Positions 1 to 6,888 of a DNA stretch of 40,130 nt are shown here, piece by piece. Positions within the stretch are counted from its first letter, which is position 1. The number at the start of each line of letters is the position of its first letter. The stretch is from Candidatus Zemynaea palustris. Lineage in GTDB: Bacteria; Vulcanimicrobiota; Vulcanimicrobiia; Vulcanimicrobiales; Vulcanimicrobiaceae. The position numbers and the translations under genes were made by a program. The notes beneath the pieces are model-generated. The model ran no database searches, had not been told where the DNA came from, and saw nothing but the letters and a program-made list of their open reading frames with translations. The stretch is from NCBI GenBank assembly GCA_003134695.1, contig PLCB01000043.1:1-40130 (forward strand), read 5' to 3'.

Positions 1-1622
1 ATCGCCATGATGACGATTCCGAGCGTCGCGACGGCCTCAAAATTTCCCGCGTCGCTGAAATCGAAGATGACCGTCGACATCACGGCCGTGCTCGGCGTAA
101 AGAGGAAGATCGCACACGAGAGTTCGCGGAGTGCCGGGATGAAAGCGAGCAGCCAGGCCGAGAGCATCCCCGTTCGCAGTAACGGCAGCGTTATCGAAAA
201 CAGCGTGCGGATGCGACCCGCGCCGAGTGTCTGAGCCGCGTTCTCGAGATCGACGGAGAGAGTCTGCAAGGCCGTCATGAGGTTTGAGAACGCGATCGGC
301 AAGAAACGCGTCGCGAACGCGACGATCAAGATCCAGGCAGTTCCGTACAGCAAGAGCGGCGGATGCGAGTACGCCGAAAAGAAGCCGATGGCCAAGATGA
401 TTCCCGGGACGACGAACGGCGCCATGCAGACGAACGCAAACAATCCGCCCAACGGAACGAGCTTACGCGAGACTGCGAAGGCCACGGTCATGGCGATCGC
501 GAGCGCGATCGTTGCCGCAACGAAGCTGTAGGAGAAGCTGTGGAGGATCGCGTTTTTGGCTTCCGGATTGTCGAAGATCGCCCAATGATACCAATAGAAG
601 GTGAGGTTACCGAAGACCGGGCCGCGTCCCCACGAGCGCGAGAGCGACGTCCCGAGAAGTGCAAGGTAGGGTAATCCGACCGATAGCATCGGCGGCACGA
701 TCGCGAGCGCGAAGATGGGCCAGCGCGCCTTCCCTAGCGCGATGAGATTGCGTCGCGCGCCCTTGCTGCCGATCATCGTATACCGCTTGCGCCCGAGCAA
801 TCGGCGTTGCGCTAAGAGCAGGATGGCGGTGACGCCGAGCAGCGGCATGGCGTAGGCCGCAGCCAGCTCGACCCGCGACGGATATTGGAAGAAGAGGTAG
901 AGTTGCGTCGTGATGACTTGGGCACGAGCCGGAATGAGCAGGAACGCGGGAGCTCCGAATTCGGCCAGCGCTTCGAGGAACGACATGATGAAGCCGGCGA
1001 CGATCGCCGGTAGCGCGAGCGGCAGCGTGATCGAAAGCGTGCGACGCAGCGAATGTGCGCCCAGAATCGCCGCGGCATCTTCCATCTCCGATGGCATCGA
1101 CCCGAGAGCGACCGAGACGAACGTAAACGTGTATGGGATGTTGTAGAGCGACATCACGAACACGGCGCCTGCCAAGCTGTAGATGTTGAGCGGGCCATGG
1201 GTCGCGCCGGTCGAGGCGACCCAGATCTTGTTCAGCCAGCCGGCGTTTGGTGCGGCCAAGAGCATCCACGCCTGCGCGCCGAGGAACGACGGCGTGACGA
1301 ACGCGGCGACGATCGCCACGCGCAAAATGGCCCGGCCGGGAAGGTCGGTGCGCGTCATCAGAAATGCGAGCGGCGTCCCGACCGCGACCGCGATCGTTGC
1401 CACCGAGAGCGCTAGGATGAGCGAGTTGAGGATCGGGGAGAGATAGATCGAGGCCGTGAACGCTTCGCGGTAGTTTCCGAGGGTGAAGCGGCCCGTATCG
1501 TGCTGTTGCAGGCTGGTTGCGAAGAGCCAGCCCAACGGAAGCACGACCATGAGCGCAAGTGCCGCCGCGGCGAGCAAGAAGACGAGCGCGCCCGCGTCGA
1601 ATCGTGATATCGCTCGTCTCAA
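1..1622 (-). CDS. Iron(III)-type ABC transporter permease (FbpB-like), 3' end missing
   Basis: Inner-membrane permease of a ferric-iron/spermidine-putrescine type importer. Read on the minus strand from a TTG at 1622, the frame is open for 540 codons to the window edge. It holds two homologous permease halves, each with several hydrophobic segments and a cytoplasmic EAA-type loop: EDAAAILGAHSLRRT in the first half and ENAAQTLGAGRIRT in the second. Fused double permeases are the norm for FbpB/SfuB, whose usual length is about 550 residues, so little is missing. It lies 14 bases after the binding-protein gene, so the two are very likely one operon; an ATPase may follow beyond the left edge. No ATG fits the N-terminus. 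TTG at 1622 is favoured because it precedes the first hydrophobic segment; an internal ATG at 1550 would cut that segment. Confidence 0.85.
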   Translation of the reverse strand, partial: MRRAISRFDAGALVFLLAAAALALMVVLPLGWLFATSLQQHDTGRFTLGNYREAFTASIYLSPILNSLILALSVATIAVAVGTPLAFLMTRTDLPGRAILRVAIVAAFVTPSFLGAQAWMLLAAPNAGWLNKIWVASTGATHGPLNIYSLAGAVFVMSLYNIPYTFTFVSVALGSMPSEMEDAAAILGAHSLRRTLSITLPLALPAIVAGFIMSFLEALAEFGAPAFLLIPARAQVITTQLYLFFQYPSRVELAAAYAMPLLGVTAILLLAQRRLLGRKRYTMIGSKGARRNLIALGKARWPIFALAIVPPMLSVGLPYLALLGTSLSRSWGRGPVFGNLTFYWYHWAIFDNPEAKNAILHSFSYSFVAATIALAIAMTVAFAVSRKLVPLGGLFAFVCMAPFVVPGIILAIGFFSAYSHPPLLLYGTAWILIVAFATRFLPIAFSNLMTALQTLSVDLENAAQTLGAGRIRTLFSITLPLLRTGMLSAWLLAFIPALRELSCAIFLFTPSTAVMSTVIFDFSDAGNFEAVATLGIVIMA

Positions 1623-1636
1623 GCGTGCTTTTCGCT

Positions 1637-2686
1637 CTAGACGCCGAAGGTTTCACGCCATTTAGCGACGACCTCGGGAACGCCGCTCGCAAGCCTCTCG
1701 GCCTTGACCCGCATCCACTTGATCCGCTCGAGCGTCATCCCGTTCATTGACGGGATCCCCATGCGCAGTGGGAAGTGGCCTTGCTTGACGATTGCCTCCG
1801 AATACTCGCGCGAATACACGAAATTCTCGAAAAGACGTCCGGCATTCGGGTGCGGAGCATCCTTGAGCACCGCAATCGGGGCGACGATCAGGACCGATCC
1901 GTCTTGCGGGTAGGCGATGTCGATCGAATTCCCAGTCGCCTTCTTGAAGAGAGAAAGATTATCTGGGCCTGCGCCGATCGTCCGCTCCCCGCCGAGGATG
2001 TCGGTGACCGTGTCGTTGATCGAACGGTTGATCTTCGGGTTGTTCGCCGCTAGGTTCTTGAAGTAGTCCCAGCCGTACTTGTCGTTCATCGCGACGACCC
2101 AATTGCCGACGTACCCGCTGAACGCCGGATGGCCGGTCGTGATCTGTCCCTTGAAACGCGCGTCCGCGAAGTCCGTCCAACGCGCCGCCGGTTTGATCTT
2201 CGCCGGATTGTAGTTGACGATGATGAACGCGAGCGACCCCAGTTGGTAAGAACCATCCGGATCGAGGTTTCGGAACTGAGCCGGGAGCTTGTCGATGTCG
2301 GCCGGCTGGAATTCGGCTAGAACATTCTGTTTTTTCAGTTCGACGTAATGCGCTTCATCGGTTGAGGCGAAGACGTCGAGTTCGCGAATACCGGCCTTGA
2401 GATCTTGCGAGAGCCGCTGATAGATGACTTGGGCGGTCTGCCGGATGAATTCGACTTCAATCCCCGGATACTTCGCTTTGAACGCGTCGCGGATCTTCTC
2501 GGCCGCCTCCTGCGCGAAGTGGGCAGTCCACCAGACGACCTTGCCCTCTTTCTTCGCAGCATCGTACAATTTCGAGACGTCGGCATCGGTAACGGCCTGC
2601 TTGCGCGCATCCGCAATCCGCGGGATGCCGGCCGCCGCTGCGGCGGCGGCGGTCAGCGTGATAAAACGACTGCGGCTTGAACTCAC
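1637..2686 (-). CDS. Extracellular solute-binding protein, iron(III) ABC transporter type
   Basis: Periplasmic or lipid-anchored binding protein expected to deliver substrate to the permease encoded just downstream. 349 residues, starting with GTG at 2686, with a GGAGG ribosome-binding site at 2695-2699 (8 bases away). The N-terminus has an arginine-containing stretch (SRSRF) followed by an alanine-rich hydrophobic segment, a Sec- or Tat-like signal. The body has the FbpA/AfuA layout: a VVWWTAH strand after a helix, a DVFAST substrate-loop region, and C-terminal VYSREY, which could supply tyrosine ligands as in FbpA. Iron is the best guess; related proteins bind thiamine, phosphonates or sugars, and the sequence alone does not decide. 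Confidence 0.85.
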   Translation of the reverse strand: MSSSRSRFITLTAAAAAAAGIPRIADARKQAVTDADVSKLYDAAKKEGKVVWWTAHFAQEAAEKIRDAFKAKYPGIEVEFIRQTAQVIYQRLSQDLKAGIRELDVFASTDEAHYVELKKQNVLAEFQPADIDKLPAQFRNLDPDGSYQLGSLAFIIVNYNPAKIKPAARWTDFADARFKGQITTGHPAFSGYVGNWVVAMNDKYGWDYFKNLAANNPKINRSINDTVTDILGGERTIGAGPDNLSLFKKATGNSIDIAYPQDGSVLIVAPIAVLKDAPHPNAGRLFENFVYSREYSEAIVKQGHFPLRMGIPSMNGMTLERIKWMRVKAERLASGVPEVVAKWRETFGV

Positions 2687-2767
2687 GTCAAAATCCTCCG
2701 GGAACTTCGATTCTCATCTACCTTTTAAAAGAACGTCCCACCTTGCGCTCGGGCATGGCGTCTTCGA

Positions 2768-2822
2768 GCGAGGTGGTCCGACGTCCGTAACCGGTCGCGA
2801 GTAGGACGTCGGACCGCCTCGC
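2768..2822. terminator. Long near-perfect hairpin downstream of the S46 peptidase gene
   Basis: Arms 2768-2786 and 2804-2822 pair over 19 positions with a single G:T wobble, around a 17-base loop. It lies 32 bases past the stop codon of the minus-strand peptidase gene and upstream of the binding-protein gene, where a terminator or 3'-end stabiliser is expected. No T-run follows immediately on the minus strand; a TTCTTTT run comes about 35 bases later. Two further symmetric elements sit beside it: a perfect 10-base palindrome at 2831-2840, and CCGTAACC (2785-2792), which overlaps the loop, matched by GGTTACGG (2852-2859) around the peptidase stop codon. Confidence 0.6.
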
Positions 2823-2853
2823 GAGGGAACGTGGCGCCACCGAAGCGCGCGGG

Positions 2854-4911
2854 TTACGGAGCTATTTCAAGGACAATACGATCCGCGTGATAGACGGTGC
2901 GCAGCCCAGCTAAGAGAGCGCGACTATCGACCGCCACAGTTCGGTTGCGGCGCGCATCGAATCCGAAGTCGCCGCCGAGCGAGTAGATGTTGCCGTCAAA
3001 AACGAGGCCGACGATGTTCGCGTCCTTATCGATCAAGGGGCTGCCCGAATTGCCGCCGATGATGTCGTTGGTCGTGCAGAGATTCATCGGCGTCTGGACG
3101 TCCAGCGACGGCTTCGCGTCGAGCCAGCTCTTCGGCAATTCGTATGGATCGGCGCCCGTCGCGCGCCGATAGAGACCGGCGATCGCCGTGAAGGGCACCA
3201 CCGGCGTTCCGCTCGCGTCGGGGAACCCTTTGACGCTTCCGTATGAAAGCCGTAGCGTGAAGGTCGCGTCGGGATCGATGCTGGTTCCCATGACCGCAAA
3301 GCGTGCCTTCGCGACCAGCTCTGAGGCTTTGCTCTCCGGTGCCGTGACCTCATCTTCGTAGCGTCGCCGCGCCGTGCGTGCGCTCGCGTCGATCGCTACC
3401 GCGAAGCGGACCATTGCGTCGGTTGTCGCGTCGATCGCGTTCTGTCCGCCGTTCAGAAGCTCGAGACGTACCGCCGGATCGTCGAGTTTGGTCCCGGCGA
3501 CGAGTGCGTGCGCCCATTGGGCCGGTGATTGCGCGCCGAGCACGGTCTTCACGAACGGGTCATCGGGACCGAGACCTTCGCGCATGCCCTTCGCCCAAAA
3601 CGCGAGTTGCAGCTCTTCGGGGCCGCGATACACGGGAACGCGGGCCTGCAGCCGGCGCATCGAGAGCGGGAGGCTGGCGTCGTCGAAACCGGGGAGGCGT
3701 TGCGCTTCAGGCTTGGCTTTTTCGGCCGCGATTCGCACGACGGTTCGCGCGTAGCTGAAGAGGCGCGAGCGCGGCCCGCTTGCGACGAACTGTTCGGAGG
3801 CGCTCAGTTGCGCTTTACGGACCTGCACGCGCGCCAATTCGTCCCAAGCGGCGCCGTATTGCGCCTGCAATGTCTTGTTCTTGGCGACGGCGGTCCGCAA
3901 CGCGCGCTCTTCCTCGACCTTCTGGCCGAAGAACTGCGGGTCGAGGAGCGCCTGCTGTTCGCCGGTCAGCTCTTTGTAGGTGTTCTCCAGGAAGAACAGC
4001 GTTTCGTTGGTCTCACGTTTCTGCTCTGCGCCTTCGGTCTGATACTGTTCGAGGATGCCGCGGTATTCGGCGGTCGCGGGAAGCCGCCGCGGAAGGTCGA
4101 CGTCGCGCAGATAGGTCAGTTGCGCGAGCGTCAGTTCGCGACGCGTGCCGCCGGGGTTGCCGGGGACGAAGACCAGCTCGTCCGCCTTTGCGCCGGCCTT
4201 GCTCCAGCCCAGATAGTCCGGCGTCGCAGCCGGCTTGTCGTTCTGATAGACTCGCAGCAACGTGAGGTCGTAGTCGTAACGGGGGAAGTTGAAGTTGTCG
4301 GGATCGCCGCCAAATTGCGCGACGTTGAACTCCGGCGCGAAGACCAGTCGCACGTCGGCGTAGCGGTTGTAGCGGTAGAGATCGTAGACGCCGCCGTGAT
4401 AGAGTGAGACGACGTCGCAGCGCACGGTTTCGCTCTGGCCGCAAGCGTTGCGGAGTTCTCGTTCCTTCGCTTGACGCGCGTCGAGGAGCGCCCGGCCGCT
4501 CTTTCCCACCGTCGCCGCCGCGATCGCCTTGGTGACGTCGCTGATCGCTGTGAGCTGCAGGAAGTCGACGCTGGGACACTTGACCTCATCCTCGAGGCGC
4601 TTCGCGTAAAAGCCCGACGCGACATAGTCTTGCATCTTGTTCGAAAGGGCGGCGAGGCAGTTCACGGCGCAATGATGGTTGGTCATGACCAAACCTTGCG
4701 GCGAGACGAACGACGCCGAACAGCCAGGGAGGCGCCCCGAAGAGAGGCGCACGTGATCGAGCCATGTGCGTGACGGCGCGAAACCGTACCCGGCTTGCAC
4801 CTTGGCGACCGGAAAGCGGTCGAACGTCCACATTCCTTGGTCGGCGGTGGCCGGCGTCAACGACGCGACCGGCGAGAGGAAAAGAGCGAGAACGAGAACG
4901 CGTTTTTGCAC
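2854..4911 (-). CDS. S46 family dipeptidyl-peptidase (DPP7/DPP11 family)
   Basis: Secreted serine exopeptidase that removes N-terminal dipeptides from oligopeptides. 685 residues, close to the usual 700-720, starting with GTG at 4911 and a signal peptide over roughly residues 1-23. Triad regions are all visible: TNHHC at 77-81 (His), GGDPDNFNFPR at 201-211 (Asp), and GGNSGSP at 619-625 (Ser622). The position 18 residues after the catalytic Ser, which sets P1 preference, is Gly640 within FDGN. Gly there goes with DPP7 (hydrophobic P1), while DPP11 has Arg, so a DPP7-like preference is inferred. It follows the HxlR gene by 46 bases on the same strand and may share its transcript. The family is best known from Bacteroidota and some Proteobacteria. 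Confidence 0.93.
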   Translation of the reverse strand: MQKRVLVLALFLSPVASLTPATADQGMWTFDRFPVAKVQAGYGFAPSRTWLDHVRLSSGRLPGCSASFVSPQGLVMTNHHCAVNCLAALSNKMQDYVASGFYAKRLEDEVKCPSVDFLQLTAISDVTKAIAAATVGKSGRALLDARQAKERELRNACGQSETVRCDVVSLYHGGVYDLYRYNRYADVRLVFAPEFNVAQFGGDPDNFNFPRYDYDLTLLRVYQNDKPAATPDYLGWSKAGAKADELVFVPGNPGGTRRELTLAQLTYLRDVDLPRRLPATAEYRGILEQYQTEGAEQKRETNETLFFLENTYKELTGEQQALLDPQFFGQKVEEERALRTAVAKNKTLQAQYGAAWDELARVQVRKAQLSASEQFVASGPRSRLFSYARTVVRIAAEKAKPEAQRLPGFDDASLPLSMRRLQARVPVYRGPEELQLAFWAKGMREGLGPDDPFVKTVLGAQSPAQWAHALVAGTKLDDPAVRLELLNGGQNAIDATTDAMVRFAVAIDASARTARRRYEDEVTAPESKASELVAKARFAVMGTSIDPDATFTLRLSYGSVKGFPDASGTPVVPFTAIAGLYRRATGADPYELPKSWLDAKPSLDVQTPMNLCTTNDIIGGNSGSPLIDKDANIVGLVFDGNIYSLGGDFGFDARRNRTVAVDSRALLAGLRTVYHADRIVLEIAP

Positions 4912-4957
4912 GGCGCATCTTGTAGTGCGCCGTCGTTGACCGGACCTGTCTGGCAGG

Positions 4958-5314
4958 CTAGGCGCGCATCCAGCGCTCGGCCCAGCTGCCCAGCGACGCG
5001 ATCACGGGTTCGAGGCTGCTGCCCGACTGGGTGAGATGGTAGCTCACGCAGACCGGCGGCCCGGGGTCGACCTCACGCCGGACGAGTCCCTCGCCCTCCA
5101 ACTCGCGCAGGCGCTCGGAGAGGAGGCGATCGGAGAGGCCCGGGACCGTGTTGAGCAGCTCGTTGAAGCGCTGCGGGCCGCCCATCAGGACGCGCACGAT
5201 CGCGCCCGTCCAGCGGCGGCCGATCAGTTCGACGGCCCGATGGAAGCGCGGGCAGAAGCCGCCCGGGGGATGCTTACTTACTTTTGGTTGCCTACTTGAC
5301 TTCAGTTGCCGCAT
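4958..5314 (-). CDS. HxlR family winged-helix transcriptional regulator
   Basis: DNA-binding regulator of 118 residues, a typical HxlR length. The core shows the family pattern: a Cys at position 21 (GFCPRF), VELIGRRWTG, then RFNELLNTVPGLSDRLLSERLREL (in part the recognition helix) and a wing rich in charged residues. Many HxlR proteins sense redox or electrophile stress through that N-terminal Cys. ATG at 5314 has GGTGAG about 9 bases upstream. The gene is divergent from two doxX genes, and the shared interval contains an exact palindrome and a partial copy of it, so autoregulation and control of doxX are likely. The partial copy lies inside the first codons of this gene. Confidence 0.93.
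   Translation of the reverse strand: MRQLKSSRQPKVSKHPPGGFCPRFHRAVELIGRRWTGAIVRVLMGGPQRFNELLNTVPGLSDRLLSERLRELEGEGLVRREVDPGPPVCVSYHLTQSGSSLEPVIASLGSWAERWMRA
5276..5292. promoter_or_regulatory. Partial second copy of the HxlR-type operator
   Basis: Thirteen of 17 bases match the reverse complement of the exact palindrome at 5339-5355, including an uninterrupted 12-base block, CTTACTTTTGGT (5277-5288). It lies in the 5' coding part of the regulator gene, just upstream of the -35 box of the plus-strand promoter. The two site centres are 63 bases apart, near six helical turns. Binding by the HxlR protein is inferred, not shown. Confidence 0.45.
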
Positions 5315-5324
5315 GCAGTATTCT
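5296..5324 (+). promoter_or_regulatory. Sigma-70-type promoter for the doxX genes
   Basis: TTGACT at 5296-5301 and TATTCT at 5319-5324 are separated by exactly 17 bases, each one or two mismatches from consensus. A start near 5331 would place the palindromic operator at about +8 to +25, a repressor position. The first doxX ATG at 5387 has AGGAG at 5374-5378. Confidence 0.6.
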
Positions 5325-5338
5325 CACCATCACCAATA

Positions 5339-5355
5339 GCTTACCAAAAGTAAGC
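5339..5355. promoter_or_regulatory. Palindromic operator GCTTAC-N5-GTAAGC
   Basis: A perfect 6-base inverted repeat with a 5-base spacer in the interval between the HxlR gene and the first doxX. Its size and symmetry fit a dimeric winged-helix regulator. It sits just downstream of the plus-strand promoter and would also overlap any promoter for the regulator gene, so one bound dimer could repress both directions. Confidence 0.55.
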
Positions 5356-5386
5356 AAACTACGCAAGATAGGTAGGAGCATCGGAA

Positions 5387-5908
5387 ATGGATATATCGCA
5401 TGACGTCGGGATGCTGGCGGTTCGGCTCGGAATCGGACTGATCTTCGCCGCTCATGGCGTCCAGAAACTCTTCGGTTGGTTCGGGGGCTACGGCCTCAAG
5501 GGAACCGGCGGATTCTTTGAAGGCTTCGGGTTTCGACCGGGGGCACTGTTCGCGGCTCTCGCCGGAATCGGCGAGGCGGGCGGCGGTCTGCTGATCGCGC
5601 TCGGGTTCCTCGGCCCGGTAGGTGCGACGCTAGCCGGCGCGACCATGCTGGTCGCGATTCTGACTGTGCACCTCCACAAGGGCTTTTTCGCAAGTAGCGG
5701 CGGCTACGAGATGCCGCTCGCATACGCGATCGCCGGATTTGCAATCGCCTTCGCGGGGCCGGGGACGCTCTCGCTCGATTACGCCTTCGGCCTCCAAGGC
5801 TGGGACGGCGCGCTCGCCGCGTGGATTGGCGTCGCCTTCGCACTCGTAGGTGGCCTCGGAACGCTCGCGCTGCGCCGCCCCGTGCCGCAAGTGGCCGCGA
5901 AGTCCTAG
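5387..5908 (+). CDS. DoxX family membrane protein (first of a tandem pair)
   Basis: Small integral membrane protein of 173 residues with about four hydrophobic segments, typical of DoxX/DoxD. Family motifs include FAAHGVQKLFGWFGGYG near residues 20-36 and FRPGALFAALAG. Members act at the membrane in redox or stress physiology, for example an RsrA-linked oxidoreductase complex in mycobacteria and thiosulfate:quinone oxidoreductase subunits in archaea; the exact activity is not predictable here. ATG at 5387 has AGGAG 8 bases upstream. Expression is probably governed by the adjacent HxlR regulator. Anchored by a strong promoter at 5296-5324. Confidence 0.92.
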   Translation: MDISHDVGMLAVRLGIGLIFAAHGVQKLFGWFGGYGLKGTGGFFEGFGFRPGALFAALAGIGEAGGGLLIALGFLGPVGATLAGATMLVAILTVHLHKGFFASSGGYEMPLAYAIAGFAIAFAGPGTLSLDYAFGLQGWDGALAAWIGVAFALVGGLGTLALRRPVPQVAAKS

Positions 5909-5973
5909 CCTGAGCGCCGCGGAGCGCCAAGCGCGGCGAAACGTGCCGCGCAATTCAGCAGAAGGACACATTT

Positions 5974-6486
5974 GTGGTTAGCTTGGATTGGGGTTTGCTG
6001 CTCGCGCGCCTCGTGATCGGTATCGCGCTCGCGGCGCACGGTTCGCAGAAACTCTTTGGCTGGTACGGTGGCCACGGTATCAAAGGAACCGGCGGATTCA
6101 TGGAGTCCCTCGGCTTCCGACCCGGCGCCCTGTTTGCGACGCTCGCCGGGCTCAGTGAATTTTTCGGGGGCTTGTTCGTGGCCGTCGGGTTCGGCGGCCC
6201 GATCGGTCCGGCGCTGATCGTGTCGACGATGCTGGTAGCGATCGTCACCGTCCATGCTTCGAAGGGTTTTTGGAATTCAGACGGCGGCTGGGAATTGCCC
6301 GCGACCAACATCGCCGTCGCGATCGCGTTTGCAACGTACGGTTACGGCGCGCTCTCGGTCGACGCGCGCCTGCCCGCGCTCGCTGTCTTACACCAACCGA
6401 CCGTAGTTTGGGCCGTGCTCGGTTTAAGCGTCGTCGGAGCGATCGCCAATTTGCTCGTGCGCAGGAGCCCCGCGCCACAACCCTAA
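5974..6486 (+). CDS. DoxX family membrane protein (second of a tandem pair)
   Basis: 170 residues, clearly a paralogue of the preceding protein: both carry AAHG-x-QKLFGW, KGTGGF and FRPGALFA-x-LAG in the same order, with about four membrane segments. Start GTG at 5974 with AGAAGGA at 5959-5965. Only 65 bases separate the two genes and no promoter stands out between them, so co-transcription is likely. Two divergent copies could form a hetero-oligomer or serve different partners; that is inference. Confidence 0.92.
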   Translation: MVSLDWGLLLARLVIGIALAAHGSQKLFGWYGGHGIKGTGGFMESLGFRPGALFATLAGLSEFFGGLFVAVGFGGPIGPALIVSTMLVAIVTVHASKGFWNSDGGWELPATNIAVAIAFATYGYGALSVDARLPALAVLHQPTVVWAVLGLSVVGAIANLLVRRSPAPQP

Positions 6487-6498
6487 CGCCTTGTCATC

Positions 6499-6888
6499 TT
6501 GAAATACAAACTTTGGACTGCGGCGCTCGCGGTCGCCTTCGCGCTTACCGGCGCGGCCCCAGCGCTCGCCGTCCCGGCGATGCCGAATCGCGCGACGATC
6601 ATTCAATACACCACTCGGATCGTGCCGCAACTCGGTGTCGGCGAATACGACGGCCGGATGACGCTCACGCTCAATTCGAACGGCATCGTCAACGGCACGT
6701 ACATCCCCGACTCGGGCGGACCGCGCGTGGTCACCGGCGGGTTCAACGGCGATCAAGTGTGGCTCGACTTCGGCTTCATGGGTAAGCTACACATGACCGG
6801 CAAGTTCAAAAACGGCCGGCGGATCGTCGGCCACGTATTCATCGGAACGAAAGAGTACCGCTTCATCGCGGACGTTCGCCCGCACTAG
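6499..6888 (+). CDS. Small secreted protein of unknown function
   Basis: 129 residues. An N-terminal signal peptide (KYKLWTAALAVAFALTG, ending near ALAVPA) is followed by a beta-rich, glycine-rich body with repeated GxWxDFGF and GKFKNGRRIVGHVF-type strands, suggesting a small beta-barrel or sandwich. I do not recognise the family. The start is TTG at 6499, 12 bases after the second doxX stop, with no clear ribosome-binding site, so coupling to doxX is possible. Its last 26 bases overlap the end of the convergent gene on the other strand. Confidence 0.7.
   Translation: MKYKLWTAALAVAFALTGAAPALAVPAMPNRATIIQYTTRIVPQLGVGEYDGRMTLTLNSNGIVNGTYIPDSGGPRVVTGGFNGDQVWLDFGFMGKLHMTGKFKNGRRIVGHVFIGTKEYRFIADVRPH

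Noticed and set aside
607-1692. Minus-strand open frame of 361 codons in a different frame from the permease
   Set aside because: Arg/His-rich and without domain content. The true permease frame is open over the same interval and matches FbpB.
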